The translations under genes and the position numbers were made by a program. Of a stretch of 64,000 nucleotides of DNA, positions 34,001 through 44,700 are shown piece after piece (position 1 is the stretch's first letter; every line of letters starts with the position of its first letter). The DNA comes from Piper betle. Lineage: Eukaryota > Streptophyta > Magnoliopsida > Piperales > Piperaceae. Below the pieces are notes generated by a model. That model was not told where the DNA came from and did not search any database. It worked only from the letters and a program-made list of their open reading frames with translations. Where the stretch lies: contig JAURVB010002728.1 in the NCBI GenBank assembly GCA_033002965.1, positions 185,442 to 249,441 of the forward strand, written 5' to 3'.

Positions 34001-37000
34001 TAGGTATGAACTAGGCCCATCGATTAAAGAAAGAAATTTTGAAGATGAAATTTCCTAAAGGTGGATGGATTATAAAATACACAAAGGTAGTCCCACCTCA
34101 ATACATACCATGATAAGATCTAATATACTAATGAGGATATTCTTATGATCTTCAACTTCGATTAACCACTTTTAAAAAAGTAACTAGGCTTGTCAAGTTG
34201 CACATGGGCTTGGCCATTACATAAATAGTAGTAGGTAAGTGAATTTGTGGGGGATCACCTTAGAAAAAGCAGAAAAGCAAGCATTTCGAAAAATTAAAGA
34301 TTTACCCCATAAAAATTAAGAATATGATATAGCATTTCATATAGGTTACAATCAACGAAATGATACAAGAATATGCATGGCATCCATTACTAATTAGCTA
34401 GGCATAACTAGATATTAAGTGTTCTTTTCCACCAAATATTTAGATAGATAAGGAACAAAAAATATTTTATGCATTAAGTGTCTCAAAATAAGAAAAATAC
34501 GTCAGCAAATGTATGGTCATTAACTTGGAGGTTGCCGGAAATAAGAAACTAAAATCTTGCAATGAAGTTTCTGATATAGGTCATCTTTTTTTTTTTTTTT
34601 ACAATTCATGCACAACAGCTTTATGTGTTTATTGAGTTTCATTAAAGGTATAAAAAATTTACTCGATTATATGTGTCATAGCTGCATATGAGGCAAAAGA
34701 AAATTGTGGCAAGATACTAAAATCACCATGCACTTACTTAGCAAGTTACTAGTGCAGGAATGCTCTTATTCATTAAATTAAAATTTTCCAATGTACCTTC
34801 TTTTTGCATTCTTCTACTTAGTTGACCTCTCCTTGAGGAGGAATCTTCACTATCACAAGGAGCACTATTTACACTATTTAAACCAGTTTCTTCCCAATCC
34901 GGAGGAGAATGCCATCTTATAAAATCTTCATCATCCTGGGTTTGCAGCCTGGCACATTAAATTACAAGAACATAAAATCAGAATCAGGATTACTTTGGGC
35001 CTTGCAAATGGTCCTAGGCTCCAATTGGAATCAGAGTCCCATACATTATTACCTTAAAAGCCTGCATATCAGAGAGAAGTTGGGAACATGCAGCACCCAT
35101 ACTACACAACAACATGAACAAAAAGGTAGTTCCCACTTTCGAGAATACAAAGATTTGCACGATTATAAGTAATATTCATTTTGGCTCAAAAAATCATAAG
35201 AAAAGCTCATATCGCATTCCTATCTCATGCAATAAGTAAATAAATACCTAACCACTTCAATAAATACCACAAACAAGGTACTTCTGATACCTTCCAGTTC
35301 TGAGCACAAACTCCTCATTTTCCCGCACAAGATCTTCGGTCAGAAGGGGGCTTCCTGAATTACAATAAAAATAAATTAAAATAACCAATCAATTCAAGCT
35401 TTAACCAATTAATGTTTTTCAGCACGATACAAACCTGTGTTCTTGGAGAAAACACTGGCTCACCGGTTACTAACATTGTCAAACCTTTAGCTTGACGAAT
35501 AGCACCAAAGCGAACAAGGAGATCTCCGGTGCTAGTTTTGGTATATAGATTTGAATTTAAAGATGGGGCTTTATCAAAAATAATGAAACCATCAGATTTT
35601 GTTATTTCCATTATGGAATCCAGTTCTTCAATGGCAATTTGCCTACATTTTTTTCTGGCAATACAACAATTTATAACTTGTAATTGCTGGTGCAGAAGGC
35701 AGTAACCCAAGTCTGGTAGATCATCTGATGGCACATAAGGCACTGGTTGTCCTTCAGACCATAAAGTCCTAAACTGTAAACACAACAAAGTTCATGATCC
35801 CTGTGTCACTGTGCATTCCAACAATGATGAGGTTGCACCATTTTTGTCATCCAAGTTCAAATTTTAGTATGGATTTCAATTAAGTCTCTGGGACAATAAA
35901 TCAATGAAAAAAGAAAATAAAGGGAGAAAGCATACACAAAGTCTTAAAAAGAGCTGTGAAGTTGTTAAATCAACTTGAAAGGTAGCAGATATAAAGCAAA
36001 TCAAATCTTGCTCAAACAACAACGAATGTGTTATTGGTGAACGATAAGATTCAAGTAGACAGCCAAAGATAACCACTTGCCTGAATAACAATGCTTCTCC
36101 ATAGCAATGCCATTTTCCGAAGTGATTTCAACCTTCCCATGATTTGAGAGACTCGAACTATAAAACTTTCTGGTGGAGCCCCGTGAATATCTTTTAAGAA
36201 GCAAGCCTCTAATGAACTTTTGCCGCATGGGATGTAGTTCTCTGATAATATATTTTGCATATTGTAGTGAACCTCAAATGCTAATGCATAATAAACTAAT
36301 GCAGGGCGGGGGAAACAAATATATAGCCTAGAAAATGCGCAAGTAAACATATCAGCAAGAACTCACCTGTATCAAATAAAGCCTGAATCAATGAAAACGT
36401 TTCCTCGTTACCAAACTTCTCTGAACCCATTTTGTCTTCTTTCTCTCGCAAAACTAGGGACTTCATGGCAGAAAAACTCAATCCAGGCTTGTCAGATTCC
36501 TTAGCTAATGCCAGCAAATCAGTCACAGATTTATATTTCTTGCTAGTTCTGTTTAGAAAGCACCATTCTGATGAGTTGTCAGAAAACAAAACATTTGAAG
36601 GGATTAATTTTGATATAAATAGAAATATTTGAGAAAAGATTCCCAAATAAAGAGAACAATAACAATATGCTTTGTGTATATACTATATAGAGGATATAGT
36701 TATGGCTAAGGTTTAAATTGACGCCATAAATGAATTGCTTATGCATCAAACTAAATGGTGAAATACACAAATTAATACACAAACAGCAGGTGCTCAAAAC
36801 ATTAAAAAAAAGGAAAACTTACTCCATGGCGAATGTAAGTTGCTTAATGTCAGATGATGGGGGAGCGTAGATGCACATGCACTTAAAGCATCCAGATACC
36901 CTTCCATCTTTCCATCACCTCCTAGCAAGTCCTGCAACGATTTCTTAACCTCAATCATTAACTGCAGAGACTTGTCTCCCATCTTGGTGGGAAGAATAAT

Positions 37001-38105
37001 GGAAGCTAATTTAAAAATATTTAGAAATAATCGTTGAGGAGAAACTTTGACCACACACGTACATTTTGGCACATGGTGAAACAATCCAAAAGTTCATAAA
37101 ATTGAAGATATATTTATGCATACCTTATCACTGGACGCACTTGTCTTTCTCATATTGACTAAGTCTTTCTCAAAAAATTCCGTCGTTTGGTGACTTGGGA
37201 ACTCAGGTTTGTCCTTCTCTTCAACTTCTTCTTTCATTTTTTAATGTTTTTAAAAATTTTCCCGATCTGCCGTGGATCCCATCTTGATGGTCTGGTTTCA
37301 TGATGTATCTAGATAAAATATTAAGTAAATATGCCATCAATTACCTCGGTTGAGGATCATTTTTCAGAAGATTAGTATCCAAAACAGTAAGAGATTGGAC
37401 CTCACTACAATGTCAAATGGCACAATAACAACAAAGCACGAGTAACAACATCTAGACAGGCTTCTTCGGAGATGGATTACGCCGTTGCCATGCTTTTATG
37501 CACAGCGAATCTCATTCTACAGCCAATCTAATTTATGAACAATAAAAACAACGGTCTGGCAATTAATCAGAAGCCACAATCAAAACGGCATCAACCTCAA
37601 AATTCTTGCAGCTATATTTTAGGGAACATTGTGCTTCACTGATGATATAGAACCGAAACCAACTGCACAATAGCTGGTACAGCATCTCTAAAACAATCCT
37701 TCCGAAATCTCTCCAACACTAAATCAAAACTAAGCAGAATTTATCGAAATGAAGCCAATCAGCCCAAGCTTCGATCTCAAAAAACAAACAAACAAGTGCA
37801 AATCCTCCAAATGAAGAACACCAACAAATGAATCCAATTGGATCTCATCCTCACCCCGCCGCGACCATCGCCAACCAGCTCCCCCGATTCAGCGACCTAC
37901 ACAACGTTAACTTGACCTAGCCCACAGAAAATCAACAAAATCAAACCAAAGAAGAAGAAACACAACAACGTCGGAACCTAAGAATGCCAAGAGCAGGACC
38001 TGGCGCGCACTTGATGTCGGAGATGGCGCGCTCCGCGGCCGCCGCGGCAGAGTTGGAGGCGGTCTTGGCCCTGGCCACGATTGACACCGGCGGCGCCTCC
38101 ATCAT
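31042..38105 (-). CDS. RAB3GAP1: Rab3 GTPase-activating protein catalytic subunit-like protein
   Basis: Catalytic-subunit homologue of Rab3GAP, which acts on Rab GTPases in membrane traffic. Twelve exons in transcript order: 37978-38105, 37124-37291, 36823-36961, 36367-36567, 36081-36241, 35435-35773, 35291-35354, 34797-34948, 33510-33597, 32628-32697, 31778-31918, 31042-31356. The N-terminus (ARAKTASNSAAAAAERAISD) matches the plant family start. Further landmarks: KSLQDLLGGDGKMEGYL, LWSEGQPVPYVPSDDLPDLG with CLLHQQLQVINCCIARKK, DFIRWHSPPDW, SRRGQLSRRM, and NLWRELWETAKPLPAF. The C-terminus is Lys/Pro-rich. Intron 5 has a GC donor, supported by phase. Two one-base losses (T-run 37237-37242 in exon 2; 35354/35355 at the start of exon 7) must be repaired to keep frame; the product is then 655 residues. 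Exon 3 could start upstream of 36961. Introns 8 and 10 contain repeats. Confidence 0.88.
32791..33002. repeat. 113-bp tandem repeat in Rab3GAP intron
   Basis: Copy 1 (32791-32903) and copy 2 (32904 to about 33002) share TCAATTAA, ATTCCC, TTGTATATCAGT and AGAAACTTAACAATAAT segments at a constant offset of 113 bases with scattered differences. Confidence 0.75.
33877..34215. repeat. Spaced direct repeat in Rab3GAP intron 8, probable retroelement debris
   Basis: CTTATGATCTTCAA-type sequence at 33877-33950 recurs at 34142-34215 with the same following block (CGATTxACCACTTTTAAAAAA). Two spaced direct copies of about 75 bp suggest the remains of a small LTR-type insertion, but no coding sequence supports it. 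Confidence 0.45.
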
Positions 38106-39206
38106 TCGCGATCCAACCACGGCACCACACCTCTCTTTCCGCGGCGGGCCCACAACCTACTTTCCCGGACAACGATGAAGATCCCTCTTCCACCTTTTTC
38201 GCATTTTTCGGGCCCCTATCCCCGCGCCGGTCCGCCGTATGAATTTCAGGATTATATATTTAGGCCACCTTGTTTTAAATCTGAACCGATTAATTATATA
38301 GACGATCTAAATATATAAATTTAAAAAAGAAAAAATTTCTTGGGTGTCACTCAACCGCTGTAAATATAAAAATATTTATATAAAATTATATAAATTTATT
38401 ATTGTTTGCCTTGAGAAAATTTTTTACGGTCACCCCATATAGCCTAATAAATATATTATGTAAAATTATATCTATAAGAATAAAATTATTTATTTATTTG
38501 TAGGTTGATCTATTAAAAACCGTAAATGGGAAAATAAAACTGAATTTATTTGACTTTTAAAAAAGATTACTAATCCTTAATTTTTCCCATATCCCTTCCT
38601 GTGAATGCCGATTTTTTCAATTTTTTTGTCCTTAATTCTGTAAAAACATGTAAGAAAGATCACAGGGTCTTATTAGTTGTAGCTAAGCACAGGCGACATA
38701 TGGTTTGAAATGTTGGCGCTCGTGGATCTACTCCATCTAATCTATGGCTTAGCACTAACTTATTATTATTATACCAGGTCAGCACTAAATGATTTGATGT
38801 GTGTATGGTTAGTTTTTTGACCAGGGAAAAACGATTGACAGATGCTACAAGTCAACCGGTCGGACTTGGCATATTGATGACGCCAGTTCTTGAACTATTT
38901 CAAATGTTTTTGCCTACATATCACCGACTTTCACCGTAAAATTTTTTATGTGCATAAAAATTAATTACGAACGTTGTTGCTTCCACGGTCCACCCTTAGT
39001 GTTCCCTCAGGTCAATACCTTACAGCTGGGTCCCACTAGTTTTAATTAATGTATTAGAAAGTAAAAGTATTCGGTATCGGGAAGAACAATTCTTATGAAG
39101 ACCATGTCCGCTCACGAAAGAGTCGGCCAACGGGTAATAGAATAATGTGGACTCGGTCGCGATTTATAAAACCTCCCCGAGCCCAAAGTTCACTTGTGTG
39201 TATATG
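38106..39206. other. Intergenic, Rab3GAP promoter side
   Basis: The left 150 bases are GC-rich and should be the Rab3GAP 5' UTR and promoter; the rest is AT-rich without a recognised gene. Confidence 0.5.
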
Positions 39207-40890
39207 ATACAATCTAGGGGTGGGCATCGGTCGGACGGACGTCGGACGAAATATTGTCCGCGTTTGTCCGAAATTTTATCGGACAAAACTTGTCCGACCG
39301 AGTTAATGTCCGACTTGTCCGTCGGGCCCGAACAATGTCCGTGGACGGTCCGAAATCAAAACCAAAATTTCTAAAACCCTAACCTACATACACTGTTCAT
39401 AGGGCGCCGCCGCCGCCGCGCAGCATCCTGCCGCCGCCCTGCTCGTCGTCTCTGCCGCCCTGCGCGCCGTCGCCTCTGCCGCCCTGCTCGTCGCCTCCGC
39501 CGCCCTGTGCGTCGCCGCCGCCGCCCTGCTCATCGCCCCGATGCCTCCGCCGGCCTCTGGGTGCAGCGAAACCCCTCCGCCGCCCTGCTCGTCGCCTCTG
39601 CCGCCCTGCTCGTCGCCTCTGCCACCCTGCTCGTCGCCTCCGCCGTCCTGCGCGCCGTCGCCACAGCCCTGCTCGTCGCCCCGCTGCCTCCGCCGGTCTC
39701 TGCGCGCAGCGAAACCCCTCCGCCGCGCCTGCCTCCGCCCTCCGCCTGCCCGCCCGCCCTCAGACGCCCCTGCCTCCGCCGCCCGCCGCCAGCGCCTGCC
39801 ACCGGCGTCGCGGTGACTCGTCGGTGGCTGGTGGTGGTCGAGATGTCACGGCGACGGTACGGCTGGGCGGGGCGGCGTCGATCGGTGGCGGGATGGCGGC
39901 GGCGACGACGCTAGGGTTGGGGGGGGTTTGGGGGAGAAGATGATCGGTGGCAAACTCGTAAATAAGACTTGACTCGATACCGGCACGAGTCAATAATAAT
40001 ACCTAACTTAGAATAAAATCTTCAAAAAAATCCAAAAAAATCAGGAAAAATCCCATAAAATAAAATAAAGACCACAACATCTAAATGATGTATAACTAAT
40101 AATTCTACCCTATAAGGCGTCTTAATGTATTATTTGGCCTAAAATAATTCTATTTGACTCAAAAATAACGGTCGAATCGATCGGTTCGGACTATAAATCC
40201 CTAACTTAGGACACGGGTTTTATAGAGGGAATTGAAAGTTATGAAACTATTTATTTATGGAAGAATATTGAAGAAAAATGTCTTAATTTCAAAATGAAGA
40301 AGACAAAAAACATGAATAATTAATTTTTTGTATTTTTTTATTTGGGTGAGTTATATTGGATGAAGAATTAACTATTAAAATATTTTATCTTTGAAGTATA
40401 TGTAATATTAGAGTATATTTTGATGTCAATGATTATTTTAAAGTTTTTATACATTGACTATTTTTTGTTTGACTTTAAAAATTGAGAACATGCTAATTAA
40501 ATTATAAGTGGTTTGATATAATTATTAATATGAAGGTATAGCTCTAAATTCTTAAATGTAAGAATGACTTTTATCTTTTTTCTATGTATGTCATTTTTTG
40601 TTATTTTAGATATTAAATATCAAATTTTATGTATAAACTTAATAAATTTTACTGTATATTATATTTTAAAATTTTCATAAATTATAATATTAGCTTTACA
40701 AATATTGAAGACATTATATTATTGATATAAAATATCGGACACTCGGTCGATCGTTCGGTCGGACAAAAAAATGTCCATGTTTGGTTTGTTTTAATTCGGT
40801 CAGATTCGGTCGGTCAAATTCGATCGGACATACTTCGGACTTCGGTCGGACGGACAAATTCGGACGTCCACGCCCACCCCTAATACAATC
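39207..40890. mobile_element. Non-autonomous hAT-type transposon with 8-bp target site duplication
   Basis: The element proper runs from 39215 to 40882. Its left end TAGGGGTGGGC is perfectly inverted at the right end (GCCCACCCCTA), and ATACAATC flanks it on both sides (39207-39214 and 40883-40890), the 8-bp duplication diagnostic of hAT insertion. Subterminal zones on both sides are dense in TCGGAC/GTCCG motifs, likely transposase binding sites. There is no transposase. A GC-rich core (about 39400-39930) contrasts sharply with AT-rich flanks. The perfect flanks suggest a fairly recent insertion. Confidence 0.9.
39400..39930. repeat. GC-rich tandem-repeat core of the hAT element
   Basis: A CCGCC-rich block in which a 21-bp unit (GCCCTGCTCGTCGCCTCTGCC and variants) repeats several times; in one plus frame it reads as repeated ALLVASA. 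Long open frames exist on both strands, as expected of GC-rich repeats with few stop codons, so I do not call a gene. It may be a captured host GC-rich fragment. Confidence 0.6.
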
Positions 40891-41766
40891 AGGCAGATAT
40901 TTTTCAAAATAAAAATAGACACTTGGAAATATCAACTTAGTTGCCTCAGTAGTTCAATAAACAAAAGTTAGTTAATTTGTTTAGGCGCCATTTGTTTAGC
41001 ATCTATATTTGATAATTCATGCCAAAATTATTGATATTCCGTTAAAATTTTATCTATTTTTCACAATAATTTATTTTATAATAAGATGCAAATAAAATTT
41101 CACACCAAATAGATTCTTTTAAGAGTTTCATCTCTAAAAATTTCTTTAAAAAAACATAAGTAAAAGAAAAAAAATTCTGTGAAAGAGACTTTACATCTTA
41201 TATTTATTTTATAATGACCAACTTTTTATAAAATATAATAAAAAAATTTTCTATGTTCTTTTCATGCTAACTAAACGGAACACGAGTGGACATAACCAGA
41301 AAGGACTATTCAGTGTCGTGAAGGAAAAAAATAACATTGCATGCGTGATTAGCACAATTTACTGACAAAAAAATAAATTCACAACCTGGATGCACAACAA
41401 CTTAAAATCAAATATCTTAAATTTGTGTAAAATACATCGTACATACACATGGCATGCCTAATAACTTTTCTAATTGGTAAAACGTCAACACTAACACAAA
41501 TTGATGCCATTGACCCCGAGCCTAGCGGAGATGACGTGTAGCTAACAATGAAACGATATCAGTTTCGCAACAATCGATAGGACATCCAAACGAGCAACCA
41601 GCCAGAAGGGATAAGCAAGTACACATACTATGAAGCAAGCTTCCAGTCTTCCATCCAGGTTTACAGCTAGAACACCGTCGGCTATCGGTGCCTCAACATT
41701 GTATAACAGGAAAACAATCAAATCATAATCATAGATTACAGCTATCAACATTGCAGCTGTTTCGTT
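40891..41766. other. AT-rich intergenic between hAT element and PMP22
   Basis: No gene is seen. The right end (from about 41540) should be the PMP22 3' UTR. Confidence 0.5.
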
Positions 41767-44700
41767 TTAAGCTTTCTTAGTTATGGCCATCGACCTTGCT
41801 CGGAGATTCAGAAATATTCCCCTGAAATCCAATTGTTCATATTGTATTAGCTAGTAGTCTTTTACTTGAACAATTTATAAATTAAAAACTGATGTCCACG
41901 CAGTTATGGATCTAATAAACTTGGAAGAAGAAAGTTTATGCAACGTACCAGCAACATGCAATAAAGCTGTGAAAGATAACACGGAATTGTAATGGCATGT
42001 ATTGATGGTTTATCCAGCCTACTAGAGGCCAAAACTGCACAAATTGGCATAATTTAGCTTAAGACTATAAGACTATACTGGAGGTCATCAGAAATGAATC
42101 AAACTTATATAAAGGAGGTAGTCAATATATACCGTCCAAGCTGTCAATTGCACTGATGGATACTGTTTCCGTACTGTACTTTTAACCTGTGCCCACGGTC
42201 TTCCTGAATTTCAAATGTAACAGTAAGAAAACCTTCAAGTTGATATGCTCATGTTTCACTTTTCAGACATTAAGATCATCGCTAGCGAGGACCAATGCCT
42301 TCACCATTTAAACATCAAGAATCAGAACCATTTCCGATCCTTATAACAAGATTATTCAATTCCATTCCGTTCATATTCATGTTTGTTTTGGCTGCATGGC
42401 AGAGTCTGGTCAAAGACCTTGTTCAAGGCAGGTTTGCAGCTACCATCCGGAGGCTTGGGAAGAGTATATGGCTTTCTAATGGTCATTCAGGTAACAAGTT
42501 CAGTAAAAATACAGATCCATATCATTTCATCCATTTTCATAAATAACATGGTCTGCCATAATTCCAAATAAAAAAAGTAAGTTTAATTATCTCTCTAGAA
42601 GCAAAAGTTGGCATTTGCTTAATCATCAACTACAAGATATAAATTATCAATTTTGCATTTTAAACTGACGTTGATAGCAGTTGTATGCAAGTTTAGTGAT
42701 GCATGGCATAAAGAAAATAATGTAAAATGGCTTAGTAAAGGGCACTTTCCGTATTCGACTGGAGCTTGATAGCACTCAAATTGAAATAGCTTGATTGGTC
42801 ATTCAGCTAAGTTATATATTCTCGTATCTTGTACAAAAATGCAAAATTAAGATACTGAAATTTCCTGAGACCAGGCTGATATCAGCCTCCCAAACCTAGG
42901 TCAAACCATGTTGAGGTTAGAGATTCACATACATGAAGGTAAGCTTTGCCTATGGCCAAAGTACGTTCATATGGTAATATATTCCATAGTGCATACAATA
43001 TAAACTTCATCAAAATTACAGGTGGGAGGGGGCAATACACTCATTGACTGATCCTCCTATCCGCTAAGACTATTGCTTTGGGCCTAATCCTAACTTTAGC
43101 CACCATTACTTTTACTGACTATCCCACCAAGTAAAAGAGACCAAACAAATCTCCACTACGAAAAGATGCACATAAATACACAATCCTAGATCAATGTTTC
43201 AGCCAGAATCAACTGATAAGATAAAATAGGATATGGAGTAAAAAACACGCGAAAAAAAAGAAATTAGAGAATTAACACGATTGGTGAATGGTGCATGGTT
43301 GTCCTTGGGAGACAACCTGTAATGGAATTTATCAACAAGCAGGTCTATCCAAACCAAAGTTTTTAGCAATTTTATGCAAAAAAGGCTCCGATAACCAATT
43401 TGATGCAACTTGCTATGGGAATTGCTAAATAACTACTCCCATATAACAAAAGATAAAAGATAAAAGGCTCTCTACAGTTCTCAATTCATCTGAAACCTTT
43501 TTTCCGCAAATAGATGGCCTTATATTTATAGGCTTACAAATTAAACTGAATTGTAAATACCCTAACAAATACAATGCATCTTATTCCTTAGACTTTGCAA
43601 AACTCTCATACTAATAAAAGATGTAATTTTTGCACAAGTAAAGGATGTAATGTGAATGCACTGTAGACTCACTTTCTTGGAAAGAACTTGTCCTCAAGTT
43701 CTAAAAGTGACTACTCATATTTTTCGATATTTATTCTAATGTGTTTTCTCAATATGTGGTGTAGAAGTGACTCCTTGATAATTATAGACCTTTCTTAGAA
43801 GAGCTCGTCCTCGAGTTCTGTAGGAAGATAATCCTCAAATGTAGGAACACGAAAGCAACTAGTTGAAACCGGAGAGTCACTAGCCATAACTGAAAATTAT
43901 TGATGAAAACTGAGCTTCTCTTCCTTTATTTATTTTATTTTTGGAATATGAAATGATATTGCAAACAATCGAGGGACAATTTTATGCGGTGGTTGGGAGG
44001 AATAGAATGTGATTGGACAGTCAAGGGGACAACTAACAGCGGTTGACACGTACGTCACAAAATCAAGAACCCATACTCCAATTTGATTCATCATGGCGAA
44101 AAGTCGAGGCGACAATTGTCAGCGGTCAACAGATACACTACAAAATCAAGAACCTAGGCTCTGATAACCAATTTGGTGCATGGTTGTCCTCAGGAGACAA
44201 TCTGCAATGTAATTTAGTAAGCAAGCCTATCCAAACCAAAGTTTCTAGTAAGTTCATGCAGAATAGGCTCCAATAACCAATTTGATGCACGGTTGTCCTT
44301 GGAAATTGCAAAAGTAACAACTACTCATACATAACAAAAGATCAAAGATAAAAAGGCTCTGACCGTTAGCAATTCAACTGAACCATTTCTTTTTTCTTTT
44401 CTTTTTTTTATAAAGAGATGACTTTATATTTATAGGCTTACAAATTAAATTAAACTATAAATACCTTAGTAAATGCAATGCTATCTTATTCCTTAGTCTT
44501 TTTTGGAAACATTCATACTAGTAAACAGAGTCAAAGATGTAACCCTCATACTAGTAAATAAAGTCAAAGGTTGTTATGTAGATGCATTGCATCAGACTCT
44601 TCTTCTTTAAAGAATTCAATCTCGAATTCAAAATGAGATTAAAATTGGTTGAATATACGAGAGTCTAAAATACCTTAATGTTTGTTTCTTCATATTTCTC

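Noticed and set aside
39507..39914. 135-codon Arg/Ala-rich frame in the GC-rich hAT core
   Set aside because: Overlaps equally long frames on both strands, has a simple 21-bp repeat, and no recognisable domain.
42295..42546. Plus-strand frame within PMP22 intron 4
   Set aside because: Briefly looked like a further PMP22 exon, but it is on the wrong strand and all PMP22 exons are accounted for in phase elsewhere.
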